Positions 9,082 through 19,598 of a stretch of 64,000 nt of DNA are shown here, piece after piece (within the stretch, counting starts at the first letter, position 1; each line of letters starts with the position of its first letter). This DNA comes from Flectobacillus sp. BAB-3569. GTDB lineage: Bacteria > Bacteroidota > Bacteroidia > Cytophagales > Spirosomataceae. The DNA lies in the NCBI RefSeq assembly GCF_002270355.1, contig NZ_NJFZ01000017.1, positions 216,939-280,938 of the forward strand, in the 5' to 3' direction. Made by a program: the position numbers and the translations under genes. Under the pieces are notes generated by a model. That model made no database searches, had not been told where the DNA came from, and saw only the letters and a program-made list of their open reading frames with translations.

Positions 9082-9534
9082 TTACTTCTTTATTACCTTC
9101 AACTTCAAATCTCCCAAATGTTTCTTATTCACTATCAGCAACAAAAATGGACGCATCGTAAAAGTGAGCTTTTTGCCCCATTTTTCTTCATAAGTTAAGA
9201 GCAATTTTTTAGGTGCTGTTTTTGTCAAACTTATTGTTTTGTAGTTCAAGTCAATATCAGAAGCTTTTTGAAAAATAGCAATCACGAACTCCTTCTTAAA
9301 ATCAATGTTTGTTGGAGCGCCTTTGGGTCCCATAACCGTTGCCATTCCAAATATTTCTGAAAACTTCATTGCATCTGTAATGATAGGATTGGCAAGTTGA
9401 TCCTCAGTTACGGTATTATTAATAAAGTAATTATCGCCAATGCGGTAAGGAACCTTTTTGGTTTGGGCAATCGCTCCAAACGCCGACAGTAATACAACAA
9501 AAAGAGATACAAGTAATTGAATTTTGTTTTTCAT
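9082..9534 (-). CDS. Small exported protein of unknown function
   Basis: A 150-residue protein with a clear signal peptide (MKNKIQLLVSLFVVLLSAFGAIAQ). The mature part has alternating hydrophobic/charged beta-strand character (KEFVIAIFQKASDIDLNY, KLLLTYEEKWGKKLTFTMRPFLLLIV), suggesting a small beta-rich periplasmic or surface protein. The ATG at 9534 is chosen because it starts the signal peptide exactly; the longer frame to 9591 adds an unconvincing extension. It is followed by its own terminator. I do not recognise a family. Confidence 0.7.
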   Translation of the reverse strand: MKNKIQLLVSLFVVLLSAFGAIAQTKKVPYRIGDNYFINNTVTEDQLANPIITDAMKFSEIFGMATVMGPKGAPTNIDFKKEFVIAIFQKASDIDLNYKTISLTKTAPKKLLLTYEEKWGKKLTFTMRPFLLLIVNKKHLGDLKLKVIKK

Positions 9535-9633
9535 ACATTTTTTTGAAAAGAGTGAAAAATAGAGACTAACCTTTGAAAGCCTGATTTGCAATTTATATGT
9601 ATTTTTAAAAAAAAGTAATTCAAGCTAGAAAAC

Positions 9634-9641
9634 TAATTTTG
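9634..9641 (+). promoter_or_regulatory. Candidate -7 box (TAnnTTTG) for the DNA polymerase gene
   Basis: TAATTTTG matches the Bacteroidota -7 consensus and lies 11 bp before the ATG. No good -33 TTTG box is seen at the usual distance, so this is weak. Confidence 0.25.
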
Positions 9642-9652
9642 TCAACTGCAGT

Positions 9653-12594
9653 ATGTATCTCAACTGTCATACATATTATAGCCTACGCTATGGCACTATT
9701 GCTATTCCGCAATTGGTAGAAAAAGCTGTATCACTGGGGGTAAAACAGTTGGCAATTACTGACATTAATCTGACTTCAGGGGTTTTTGACTTTGTAAAAG
9801 AATGTCAGAAAAATGATATTAAACCCATTGTTGGAGTTGAATTTAGAAACGACGACGAGTTGTTATTTGTTTGTCTAGCAAAGAATCACGATGGTTTTGC
9901 TGAAATTAATCGCTTCCTTAGCAAGCACAAACTTCAGCATTTACCTTTTCCCGAAACTGCCCCAAAGTTTAGAGATGTTTTTACAATTTATCCCTTTAAA
10001 AAGAAGCATTTAGCCAAACCCCATGAATGGATTGGTGTTGGTATCAGTGAAGTAAATAAGCTATGGCAATATCCTGATAGGATGAAACAAATGGTGATTT
10101 TACAGCCCGTTACCTTTTTCGACAAAGTTGGCTACAACATCCACAGATTGCTAAGAGCTATCGACAAGAATATATTGCTAAGTAAATTAAACCCTGATAG
10201 TCAGGCTGATATTAACGAAACCTTTCTAACTCCTGATTATTTACATACCTTTTTCAAAGACTTTCCAGCCATAATTGGTAATACCAATTATTTACTGGAG
10301 GAGTGTAATTTTAACTTTAATTTTTCTAGTAATAAAAATAAACTTCTTTTTACAAACTCAAAATTCGATGACCTTAGGCTATTAGAAAATTTAACTTTAA
10401 CAGGTTATAAATATCGATATACCGATAATCCTGCGGTATTAGAAAGAATTAGTAAAGAACTAATTGTTATTTCTCAGCTCGATTTTAGCGCCTATTTTTT
10501 ATTAGCTCATGACATCATTCAATTTGCCAAAAGTAAAGGATATTTTCACGTAGGACGTGGTTCTGGTGCTAATTCGATTGTTGCCTATTGCATTGGAATA
10601 ACCGATGTAGACCCCATAGAACTAGACTTATATTTTGAGCGATTTATCAATCCACATCGCACAAGCCCACCAGACTTTGATTTAGATTTTTCATGGGACG
10701 AACGCAATGATATTATTTCCTATATTTTCGAAAAATATGGAGAGGATTATGTATGCTTGCTTGCCACCTATGTTACATTTAAGCAGCGTTCTGCCTACCG
10801 AGAATTAGCCAAAGTATTTGGGCTTCCCAAACATGAAATTGACGCCTTAATCAACCCCGAAGGTAGCGACTATGCCAATGTAACAGCCGACTCACTTGGC
10901 GAATGGGGGCATTTAATTATCAAATATGGCAACCTAATACAGGACTTTCCCAACTACCTAAGCATACACGCAGGAGGCATTCTCATTTCGGATAAACCTT
11001 TGTACTATTACACTAGCTTAAACCCCGTTCCGAAAGGTTTTCCCATTTGCGAATTTGATATGTATGTCGCCGAAGAAATTGGTTTTGCCAAATTCGACAT
11101 ATTATCACAACGAGGTTTGGGACATATAAAAGAGTGCGTAGATATAGTCAAACAACAACGGAATATCGATATTGATATTCATGCCATTCAAGCGTTTAAA
11201 CAAGATGAAAACCTCAAGCAGCAACTACGCAATTATGAAACTATGGGGTGCTTCTACATCGAATCGCCTGCGATGCGTCAGTTGATTTGGAAATTGCGCT
11301 GCGACAACTACTTGACATTAGTGGCAGCCAGCTCTATCATTCGCCCTGGAGTAGCAAGCTCGGGCATGATGCGTGCCTATATTGAGCGATATCATAATCC
11401 AAACTCATTTGACTATATACATCCCAAAATGAAGGAGTTGCTAAGTGAAACCTTCGGAATTATGGTGTATCAAGAAGATGTAATCAAGGTTGCACATTAT
11501 TTTGCTGAATTGAGTTTGGCCGAAGCTGATATTTTGCGGAGAGGAATGTCTGGGAAGTTTCGTTCGAAATCAGAATTTCTTAAAATAGAAAATACCTTTT
11601 TTACAAACTGCAAAAATTTAGGTTATGATGAATCTATCACTAAGGAAGTTTGGCGCCAAATAGAAAGTTTTTCGGGCTACTCATTCAGCAAAGCCCACTC
11701 TGCCAGCTATGCTGTGGAAAGTTATCAGAGTTTGTATCTCAAAACCTATTATCCTCTCGAATTTATGGTGGCGGTTATTAATAATTTTGGAGGCTTTTAT
11801 AAGACCGAATTCTACCTACATGAAGCTCGAAGATATGGTGCTCATATAGAAGCTCCTGCGCTCAATTATTCAGGATATATGACCAGATTGGAAGAAAAAA
11901 CCATTTGGATAGGTTGGATTCATGTAAAAAGTTTGGAGAAAAAAGTTGTTGACCTGATGCTTGCACAGCAAGGAATAAAGCCTTTTCAGAGCTTTGAAGA
12001 TTTCTACAGGCGAGTTCCTATCTCACTCGAACAAATCATTATCTTGATTCGCTTAGGCGCTTTTAGATTTCTTGATAAAAAGAAAAAAAATCTGCTTTGG
12101 CAGGCTCATCATCGTCATACGCAAGGAAAAAAGAAAGGACAGTCAAGCGCCTATCTTTTTGAGGTAAAAGAAGAAACCCTAGAGCTACCCCATTTGGATT
12201 ATCATGATATCGAGGATATTTACGACACGGTCGAACTATTAGGTTTTTATCTTGAGCCTCCATTTTCAGTGCTTAGAAATCCTATCGAAATACCAACACG
12301 AGCTAAAGATTTCCCTCTACATCTTCACAAAACCATTACGATTTTAGGTTATCTTGTCAACGTTAAGTTACGAGAACAAGTACACAAGAACGTATGGCCT
12401 TTGGGTATTTTATCGATGAAAATGGGGCGTATTTTGATACTGTTCAATTTCCCAAAATACTCAAACAATATCCATTTCAAGGCGCTGGTATCTACCTCTT
12501 AAAAGGCAAGGTCACCGAAGAATTTGGACATTTTGCATTACAAATAGTATCAATGGAAAAACAACATTTGGCATTTGACCCAAGATATTTTTAA
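9653..12594 (+). pseudogene. dnaE: Short DNA polymerase III alpha subunit (DnaE type), frameshifted near its C-terminus
   Basis: A C-family replicative/repair polymerase of about 980 residues if joined, much shorter than the ~1200-1400 of main DnaE and so probably the accessory, damage-associated type. It has a PHP domain (~1-210), GRGSGA at 301-306, the catalytic Asp pair in PPDFDLDFSWDE (~341-345), the third Asp in FAKFDILS, and helix-hairpin-helix and OB-fold regions. PHP metal ligands are degenerate: NCH replaces HxH, and TDI replaces TDH. The main frame leaves the family sequence at about 12390. The expected OB-fold end (MAFGYFIDENGAYFDTV ... GIYLLKGKVTEEFG) continues in the frame of 12394-12594, so one base, probably a G in AACGTATGG, is missing. 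The VWA gene follows after 24 bp. Confidence 0.85.
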
Positions 12595-12618
12595 TAAAAC
12601 TATTTAAGCTGCACAGCG

Positions 12619-13742
12619 ATGATACACAGAAAAACCACATTATCAGAAAATATAGTAGCCTTTTGTAGATTTCTCAGAGAACATGGTTTTTCTATAAGTG
12701 TACAAGATGAAGCCACAGCTTTGGAAGCTCTTTCCTATATTTCTTACCAAAATAGGCTGGATTTTCAAACAGCATTAGCGATTATACTTGTCAAAAAAGT
12801 CCAACAGTTAGAAGTGTTCAATCGCCTATTTGAGGATTATTGGAAAGAGCTTGAAAAAGCACTAGATTCAAAAATAAAAGACGGGAAAAGCAAGTCTAAT
12901 CGCCCTGTTAAAAGCGAGGAACAAGCTTTTAATGCCCTAAAATCTTGGCTCAATGGCAACCGACAAACGCAAGAAGAACAAATGGCTTCTTACAGTCCAC
13001 ATGAAAGTTTAGGACAAAAAAACTTTGCCAATATCCCTGCTGATGAAATTGCTGAAATGATGACAAGCATTCAAACTCTCTCCCGAACTCTGGCGAGAGC
13101 CGTTGCACGTCGCGAACAATCGACTAGGGCAAGAAAACAATTTCATTTTGCAAGAACGATCCGAAAAAATATGCGCAGCGGTGGAGAGTTGATAGAATTG
13201 GCATTTAGAAAGCCTAAAAAAATCGTTTAAAATTGGTATTGCTTTGCGATGTAAGCAAGTCGATGGATTTGTACTCGAGTTTCTTTATTCAGTTTATGTT
13301 TGCTTTTCAGAAAGTATATCAAAAAATAGAAACCTTTATCTTCAGCACGCATATAGCACGTATTACAAACGAACTAAACACTACTCATTTCAACGAAGTA
13401 AAGGCTAATTTTTCAGAAAAAATCAATATCTGGTCGGGCGGAACCAAGATTGGAGAGTCATTGATGCAGTTTAATAGAGAATTTGGGAAAAGATACGTCA
13501 ACCATCAAACAGTGGTCATCATTCTATCCGACGGTTGGGATACAGGAAACCCTGAAGTATTGAGCGAAGCCATGGAAACACTTCACAAACAAGCACATAA
13601 GATCTTGTGGCTAAACCCGCTTGCAGGCAATCCAAACTTTCAAGCAAATACCGTAGGGATGCAGGCAGCAATGCCATTTATCAGTCACTTTGCTCCTGTG
13701 CATAACCTCGAAAGCCTCAAGCAATTGGGGAAGATGATTTGA
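12619..13742 (+). pseudogene. CoxE-like VWA-domain protein, split by a -1 frameshift
   Basis: About 374 residues if joined. The N-terminal half (12619-13230) is the helical region typical of CoxE-like VWA proteins (ENIVAFCRFLREHGF ... LARAVARREQSTRARKQF). The second part is a von Willebrand A domain with a full MIDAS: DVSKS, the Thr in SGGTKIGES, and the Asp in LSDGWDTG. Proteins of this type usually work with a MoxR-like AAA+ ATPase in metal-centre or complex assembly; no MoxR gene is visible here. The break is at 13226-13228, where GTTTAAAATTGG needs a fourth T to read IVLKLVLLCDVSKS. The MIDAS is intact, so an assembly indel is plausible. Confidence 0.8.
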
Positions 13743-13776
13743 TGATTGGGCGTTTTTAGAAACTCTAATTGAGCGC

Positions 13777-13858
13777 TTGAGTGATGGAACGAATGAGTGA
13801 TTATTTTTAATAGATATTTTGAAATAATCACTCATCCACTCAATCACAACTCACTCAA
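13777..13858. repeat. GAGTGAT-type inverted repeat, family 2 copy
   Basis: ATGAGTGATTATTT at 13793-13806 pairs perfectly with 13822-13835, flanked by further TTGAGTG and CACTCAA words. It starts about 35 bp after the VWA stop and lies between convergent genes, so it may serve as a transcription end. Confidence 0.65.
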
Positions 13859-13903
13859 CTTGGCATGACTCATGTCGTACCGTTACGATTATGAAACAAA
13901 AAG

Positions 13904-14974
13904 CTATTTTGACAAATAGACTTTATCTATTAATTCTTGGTATTCAGATTCGGCATTGGCAGAAACCGTAATTCCTCCTCCGCTTTTAAAAAGCATTCCT
14001 TGTGGGGTATTCTCGATAAAGCGTATCATGACAGAACTATCCAAATTTTGCCCATCAAATATCCCAAAAACGCCTGTGTAATATCCTCTGTCGTACCCTT
14101 CTGCCTCCTTGATAATCTCTAGAGTTTGGGGTTTGGGCGCCCCTGTGATAGAGCCCGCAGGAAGCATTTTAAATAGTAATGAACCTATTTGTTGCGCATA
14201 ATTCTCTGGCAATTTTCCACAAATTTCTGAACTCACTTGCAACAAATTGCCTTCGTTGGTAGCAACTCTATCGATATATCTAAACCGCTCTACCCATACT
14301 TTTTCGGCTATAATACTAATATCATTTCTGATTAAATCCACAATCGTAGCGTGTTCCGCCAACTCCTTTTTGTTCTCCAAAATAGTTTTTTCAGCATCAG
14401 GAATATTAGCAGAGATAGTCCCTTTCATCGGATGAGAGGAGATGATGCCAGACTTAATCTGAACAAAAGTTTCGGGAGAAAATAAGACAAATTGATTTTT
14501 GAATAACAATTGATAAGTGGCTTCACTTCGTTCAAATATCTCTCTCAAGGATAAATTTACCCGAATAGGAGTCGGTTTAGTGAGGTTTACAAGAAAACTA
14601 TCTCCTCGCTTCAAATGATTTTGTACAAGTGTAAATGAATGTTGATATTCCTCAAAACTTATTGGATATTTCTCAAAAACTACCTCAGTGCTTTCGGAAG
14701 TTTTTTGCTTAAAATGATAATTCGTTTTATCTCCAATTTTGTAGAATATTTGGTGCTGTGCAACCTCCTCCAAAGGAATCACCAAGGGCTTTTGCATCAG
14801 GTAATCAATCACAAAAAAGAAAGGTTTTTGTGATTGACCTAACTGATTCATTCGCTCTATAGCAACCAAAGCAGCAGGAAGAATTGAATGTTTTTTATAA
14901 CTCATGTTTGAGACTGACTGATGAAGAAAAACAGGGAACTTAGAAATCATTTTAATCAAAACACAAAAATGCAA
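13904..14974 (-). CDS. pabB: Aminodeoxychorismate synthase component I (PabB), chorismate-binding
   Basis: Converts chorismate and ammonia to 4-amino-4-deoxychorismate for folate synthesis. The product is up to 356 residues. The chorismate-binding domain fills the C-terminal ~260 residues with the motifs SHPMKGT, LVDLIRNDIS, LPAGSITGAPK, GYYTGVFG and ANAESEYQE. The N-terminal domain is short, as in stand-alone PabB of Bacteroidota. The first ATG (14974) is listed; ATGs at 14950 and 14905 are equally possible starts. Anthranilate synthase (TrpE) is an alternative, but LIRNDIS and the short length favour PabB. No glutaminase (PabA) gene is adjacent. Confidence 0.8.
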   Translation of the reverse strand: MHFCVLIKMISKFPVFLHQSVSNMSYKKHSILPAALVAIERMNQLGQSQKPFFFVIDYLMQKPLVIPLEEVAQHQIFYKIGDKTNYHFKQKTSESTEVVFEKYPISFEEYQHSFTLVQNHLKRGDSFLVNLTKPTPIRVNLSLREIFERSEATYQLLFKNQFVLFSPETFVQIKSGIISSHPMKGTISANIPDAEKTILENKKELAEHATIVDLIRNDISIIAEKVWVERFRYIDRVATNEGNLLQVSSEICGKLPENYAQQIGSLLFKMLPAGSITGAPKPQTLEIIKEAEGYDRGYYTGVFGIFDGQNLDSSVMIRFIENTPQGMLFKSGGGITVSANAESEYQELIDKVYLSK

Positions 14975-15002
14975 TTCTTTTCTCCCTGTTTATGTAAAAA
15001 AT

Positions 15003-15031
15003 CACCCCTCAAGAAAGGCTCTTGAGGGGTG
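15003..15031 (-). terminator. Terminator after alaS
   Basis: CACCCCTCAAG at 15003-15013 pairs perfectly with CTTGAGGGGTG at 15021-15031. On the minus strand a T-rich tract follows (ATTTTTTAC), so it ends alaS. Confidence 0.85.
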
Positions 15032-15055
15032 TGAGAACTTATATTGTTAAAAAGC

Positions 15056-17692
15056 TTATGCGTTTACAAAAGTTTTACTTTTTTCTATCGCGTTTGCCAA
15101 ACCACTCACGTCAGAACCTCCCGCAGTTGCAAAGAATGGTTGGCCACCGCCCCCACCTTTCACTTCTTTGGCCAATTCACGAATGATTTGTCCAGCGTTT
15201 AAGCCTTTATCTGCTACCAAATTATCCGCAATCATTACTGCTAATTGAGGTTTACCAGCAACTTCGGCACCCAAAACGCAATACAAATCACCCACTTTTG
15301 CTTTTAATTCATAAGCCAATTGTTTCAAGGCATCAGCCGAACCAACTTCTACGACCTCAGTAATAGCGTTGATGCTACCGTAAGAAACGATTTTGTTCAA
15401 CAAACGTTCTTTCGTTGCTTGAAGTTTTTCTTGTTCAAAAACCTCGATTTTCTTCGCTAAAGCATTTTTCTCTTCCAACAATGAAGCTACTGCTTTTACT
15501 AGGTCTTTTGGCGCTTTCAACAATTGATTCAATTGGTCAAGAATAGCCTCTTGTTCACGAAGAATTTCGAATGCTTTTTCTGACGTAACCGCCTCAATAC
15601 GACGAACACCCGTTGCTACCGAAGTTTCAGTGACAATCTTAAACAAACCAATATTACCTGTTGCAGGTACGTGTGTACCTCCACAAAGTTCTACCGAATA
15701 GTTTTTATCAAAAGTAATAACACGAACGAAATCACCGTATTTTTCACCAAACAATGCCATAGCACCACGTGAAGTTGCTTCAGAGATAGGAACGTTGCGT
15801 TCTTCTACCAAAGGAATATTTTCACGGATTTTTTGGTTCACAATCTCCTCAACCTGAGCAATTTCTTCGTCAGTAACTTTCTGGAAGTGAGAGAAGTCAA
15901 AACGTAAAATTTCGTTATTTACTAGTGAACCTTTTTGGTTTACATGACTACCCAAGACTTGCTTAAGCGCAGCCTGCATCAAGTGCGTAGAAGTGTGGTT
16001 GTTGTTAGTCAACTTTCTACGTGCTAAATCGATACTTGCTTTTACTGGTTCGTCAGAAACCAAAGATTCAAAACGCTTGTCGCTGATAAAATGCACGATA
16101 AGGTCGTTTTCTTTTTTGGTATCCACCACTTCAATTGCAACCCCTCCAAAACTGATGGTACCTTTATCTCCAACCTGACCACCTGATTCAGCATAGAAAG
16201 GCGTTTTGTCCAACACCACTTTGTACTGTGTTCCTTGTTTGTTTTGAACTTTTTGGTATTTTACTACAGAAGAAACCGTTTCGAATTCGTCATAACCCAC
16301 GAATTCAATTTTGTCAACTTCTTGCAAAATCACCCAGTCCTCAGCAGAAGTCGAAGCATCCTTTCGTGAACGCTCTTTTTGTGCTTGAAGGGCAGCTTTG
16401 TATCCTTCTTCGTCGATTGACAAACCATTTTCACGAGCGATAAGGGCTGTCAAGTCAACAGGAAAACCGAAGGTATCATTCAACTCAAACACTTGCTCGC
16501 CATTAATAACTGTTTGATTATTAGCTTTTAAATCAACCGTGATTTTATCTAATAATTTCAAACCATTTTCAAGCGTACGCAAGAAAGAGTTTTCTTCTTC
16601 TAAAATAACTTTTGCCACAAAATCTTGTTGAGAAATCAATTCTGGGAAAACACCGTCGAATTGCTCTGACAACAATGGTACAATTGAGTGTAAAAACGGC
16701 TCACGGAAACCTAAATAAGTATAACCGTAACGCACCGCACGACGCAAAATACGACGAATTACATAGCCCGCTTTGTTATTTGAAGGCAATTGACCGTCAG
16801 CAATCGCAAAGGCAATAGCACGGATGTGGTCAGCAATAACACGAAGTGAAATATCCGTCCACTTGTCTTGACCGTATACCTTACCAGCTTTGTCTGCGAT
16901 AAGTTTGATGGTACCTTGGAAAACATCAGTATCGTAGTTGGATTGTTTGCCTTGGATAGCCATACACAAACGCTCAAAGCCCATCCCTGTATCTACGTGC
17001 TTCGATGGAAGTGGCACCAACGAACCATCAGCCATACGCTCAAACTGCATGAATACGTTGTTCCAGATTTCAACAACCTGAGGATGATCTGCGTTTACCA
17101 ACTCTTTCCCAGATTTGGATGCAACCTCATCAGCATCACGCAAGTCGATATGGATTTCTGAACATGGACCACATGGACCAGTCTCGCCCATTTCCCAGAA
17201 ATTATCTTTTTTATTTCCTAAAATGATACGTTCCTCTCCAACGATAGCCTTCCAAATATCCCATGCTTCTTGATCGAATGGTACGCCATCTTTTTCGTCA
17301 CCTTGAAATACCGAAACATAGATACGGTCTTTCGGCAACTTGTATACTTCTGTCAATAACTCCCAAGACCAAGCCAAGGCTTCTTTTTTGAAATAGTCGC
17401 CAAATGACCAGTTACCCAACATCTCAAACATAGTGTGGTGATAGGTATCAAAACCTACATCTTCGAGGTCATTGTGTTTTCCTGAAACTCTCAAACATTT
17501 TTGGGTATCTGCAATACGCTTTGAGGGCGGAGTTCCGTTACCTAAGAAAAAATCTTTGAACTGAGCCATACCCGAGTTGTTGAACATCAAGGTTGGGTCA
17601 TTTTTGGCTACTAATGGAGCTGAAGGAACAATTAAGTGACCTTTCGATGCAAAAAAGTCCAAGAACTGTTTTCTAATTTCTCTGGAAGTCAT
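15056..17692 (-). CDS. alaS: Alanyl-tRNA synthetase
   Basis: Charges tRNA-Ala in the cytoplasm. The 878-residue length is normal. The class II catalytic core is at the N-terminus (FFASKGHLIVPSAPLV, NNSGMAQFKDFFLG, FEMLGNWSFGDYFKKEA, TGPCGPCSEIH). The editing domain follows, with zinc ligands in HTSTHLMQAAL and CGGTHVPATG, then a coiled linker and the C-Ala domain with GGGGGQPFFATAGG. It starts 360 bp from the divergent MerR gene and ends at a strong terminator, so it is monocistronic. Confidence 0.97.
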   Translation of the reverse strand: MTSREIRKQFLDFFASKGHLIVPSAPLVAKNDPTLMFNNSGMAQFKDFFLGNGTPPSKRIADTQKCLRVSGKHNDLEDVGFDTYHHTMFEMLGNWSFGDYFKKEALAWSWELLTEVYKLPKDRIYVSVFQGDEKDGVPFDQEAWDIWKAIVGEERIILGNKKDNFWEMGETGPCGPCSEIHIDLRDADEVASKSGKELVNADHPQVVEIWNNVFMQFERMADGSLVPLPSKHVDTGMGFERLCMAIQGKQSNYDTDVFQGTIKLIADKAGKVYGQDKWTDISLRVIADHIRAIAFAIADGQLPSNNKAGYVIRRILRRAVRYGYTYLGFREPFLHSIVPLLSEQFDGVFPELISQQDFVAKVILEEENSFLRTLENGLKLLDKITVDLKANNQTVINGEQVFELNDTFGFPVDLTALIARENGLSIDEEGYKAALQAQKERSRKDASTSAEDWVILQEVDKIEFVGYDEFETVSSVVKYQKVQNKQGTQYKVVLDKTPFYAESGGQVGDKGTISFGGVAIEVVDTKKENDLIVHFISDKRFESLVSDEPVKASIDLARRKLTNNNHTSTHLMQAALKQVLGSHVNQKGSLVNNEILRFDFSHFQKVTDEEIAQVEEIVNQKIRENIPLVEERNVPISEATSRGAMALFGEKYGDFVRVITFDKNYSVELCGGTHVPATGNIGLFKIVTETSVATGVRRIEAVTSEKAFEILREQEAILDQLNQLLKAPKDLVKAVASLLEEKNALAKKIEVFEQEKLQATKERLLNKIVSYGSINAITEVVEVGSADALKQLAYELKAKVGDLYCVLGAEVAGKPQLAVMIADNLVADKGLNAGQIIRELAKEVKGGGGGQPFFATAGGSDVSGLANAIEKSKTFVNA

Positions 17693-17874
17693 TGGTAATT
17701 ATATGGTTATGTTTAGGGCTAGAATGACTGACAAATGTCATTCCTCACACTAAATATTTTTTTGTACTAAATAGATTCCTGATTTTTCGATAAAAATTTT
17801 ATCTTTGCTTAAAATCATTTTTTGCAAAATTAGTTGTTTTCAGGCTCAAGAACGATAATGTTGAAAAATCATTT

Positions 17875-17926
17875 TAGCTAATTATCGCAACTTACCACTC
17901 AATACCATTATTAATAGCTAATTATC
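17875..17926. repeat. Pair of TAGCTAATTATC direct repeats in the alaS/MerR intergenic region
   Basis: The identical 12-mer occurs at 17875-17886 and 17915-17926, 40 bp apart (about four helical turns), inside the 360-bp divergent region upstream of a MerR-type regulator. It could be an operator pair. The rest of the region is AT-rich, with TATCTTTG at 17800-17807 and TAGTTTTG at 17963-17970 as possible -7 boxes. Confidence 0.4.
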
Positions 17927-18052
17927 AAACACTTAGCCTTCAACTAAAAACCAACACCCTCATAGTTTTGTAATAAAATTTTTACTTTGGATTGGGAGAA
18001 CACATACTATTTTGAGTATAAGGTCCTAGGTTTCTCTCGATTTTTGAATATT

Positions 18053-18403
18053 ATGCAGCAGAATCTAACTAAACGTTATTATTCCATATCAGAGGTAGCA
18101 ATCATGTTTAACGTAAATATTTCAAAATTACGTTACTGGCAAGAGCAATTCCCAACGATAAATCCTAAGCGTGATCGAGCTGGGGATAGAAAATACACAC
18201 AAGATGATATTAACCAAATACGTGAAATTTTCATTTTGATAGAGGAAGAAGGTCACACTATTGAAGGAGCCAAAAATGCCTTAGAAAAAAGGAGAGCTCG
18301 TAAAAATGCCAATCAGGAGGTAGTAAGAACTTTGGTTGGATTGCGTGATTTTCTAAAAAAAGTACGAGACTCCCTCGAACAGGGAGATGATAGTTCATTG
18401 TAA
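18053..18403 (+). CDS. MerR-family transcriptional regulator
   Basis: A 116-residue protein with an N-terminal winged helix-turn-helix (YYSISEVAIMFNVNISKLRYWQEQFPTINPKRDRAGDRKYT, with the helix-wing pattern of MerR) and a short C-terminal helix for dimerisation. There is no effector-binding domain and no metal-binding cysteines, so it is not a metal sensor of the classic kind. The ATG at 18053 is chosen; the extension from a TTG at 17987 looks non-coding. It is followed after 85 bp by dprA on the same strand. Its targets are unknown. Confidence 0.85.
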   Translation: MQQNLTKRYYSISEVAIMFNVNISKLRYWQEQFPTINPKRDRAGDRKYTQDDINQIREIFILIEEEGHTIEGAKNALEKRRARKNANQEVVRTLVGLRDFLKKVRDSLEQGDDSSL

Positions 18404-18488
18404 TATCCCTAGAGTAACATTCACACACCTGAAAATCTACACTTGAAAGCTCGGTTCGAGTTATTTAATCTTTTTCTATACCATCATT

Positions 18489-19598
18489 ATGCAATTTACC
18501 TCAGAAAAGGTATATCAGGTAGGGTTATCACTTATTCCAAAAATCGGTGACATTTTAATTAAACAGTTAGTAAGCTACTGTGGCTCAGCTGAAAATGTAT
18601 TCAAAGCTCCCAAAAGTAAACTTCTTAAAATTCCCAATATCGGGGAAGTACTTGCTCAAAATATCGTTCAACAAAAGGTACTAACGCTTGCTGAGGCTGT
18701 TGTAAAACAAGCTGAGAAGGAAAAAGTACATATTCTTTTTTATTTAGATACCGACTACCCTCGAAGATTAAAATCTCTTTACGATGCGCCTTGCATTTTG
18801 TATTATAAAGGCAATCCAGAGGTATTAAACCCTCAACGAAGCATCGCCATTGTAGGAACTCGTCAAATGACCGATTACGGGCGTGTGGTCACAGAGCAGA
18901 TTGTTGCACAACTCAAAACCTTCAAATGTGTCTGCATCAGTGGATTGGCGTATGGCATTGACATTTGCGCACATAAAGCCAGTGTACAATATCAAATTCC
19001 AACGATTGGTGTGATGGCGAATGGAATAGACAAGGTATATCCTAGTCAGCACAAGCAAACTGCCATACAAATGCAGCAATTAGGAGGAGTTATGTCTGAA
19101 CACCACTTTGGTGTAATTCCAGAAGCGCCATATTTTCCTAGAAGAAATAGAATCATTGCAGGTATGTCAGATGCCACGATTGTGGTAGAAGCCGCCATCA
19201 AAGGCGGGGCACTGATCACAGCTGAGTTTGCCAATAATTATCATCGTGATGTTTTTGCTGTGCCGGGACAGCTCGGCAAGAGTCATTCAGAAGGGTGTAA
19301 TTTGCTTATCAGGAAAAATAAGGCGCAGATCTATACGCAGGTAGAAGACATTGTGGAGTCCTTAAATTGGGACTTGGTACAGACCAATGAGTCCTTAGCC
19401 AAGGCTATTGATTTTTCTGGATTAAGTACAGAAGAGAGTCAAATTTTGGCATTACTTCACCAAAAAGGGCCATTACATATTGATGAGCTTAGTTGGCAAT
19501 CTCAAATTGTAATGGCTCGTTTGGCTTCTCTCCTTTTACATTTAGAGTTTCAAGGATTGGTAAAAGCATTACCGGGGAAAAAGTTCTGTTTGGCTTAG
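18489..19598 (+). CDS. dprA: DNA-processing protein DprA/Smf
   Basis: Binds incoming single-stranded DNA and loads RecA in natural transformation. The 369-residue protein has an N-terminal helix-hairpin-helix-like region (~1-70), the Rossmann-like DprA core (SIAIVGTRQMTDYG, SGLAYGIDICAHKASV, PRRNRIIAGMSD, VVEAAIKGGALITAEFA, VFAVPG) and a C-terminal winged helix (~300-365). All core motifs are intact. It converges with and overlaps the histidine kinase gene by 4 bp (stop codons at 19595-19598). No other competence genes are in the window. Confidence 0.95.
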   Translation: MQFTSEKVYQVGLSLIPKIGDILIKQLVSYCGSAENVFKAPKSKLLKIPNIGEVLAQNIVQQKVLTLAEAVVKQAEKEKVHILFYLDTDYPRRLKSLYDAPCILYYKGNPEVLNPQRSIAIVGTRQMTDYGRVVTEQIVAQLKTFKCVCISGLAYGIDICAHKASVQYQIPTIGVMANGIDKVYPSQHKQTAIQMQQLGGVMSEHHFGVIPEAPYFPRRNRIIAGMSDATIVVEAAIKGGALITAEFANNYHRDVFAVPGQLGKSHSEGCNLLIRKNKAQIYTQVEDIVESLNWDLVQTNESLAKAIDFSGLSTEESQILALLHQKGPLHIDELSWQSQIVMARLASLLLHLEFQGLVKALPGKKFCLA

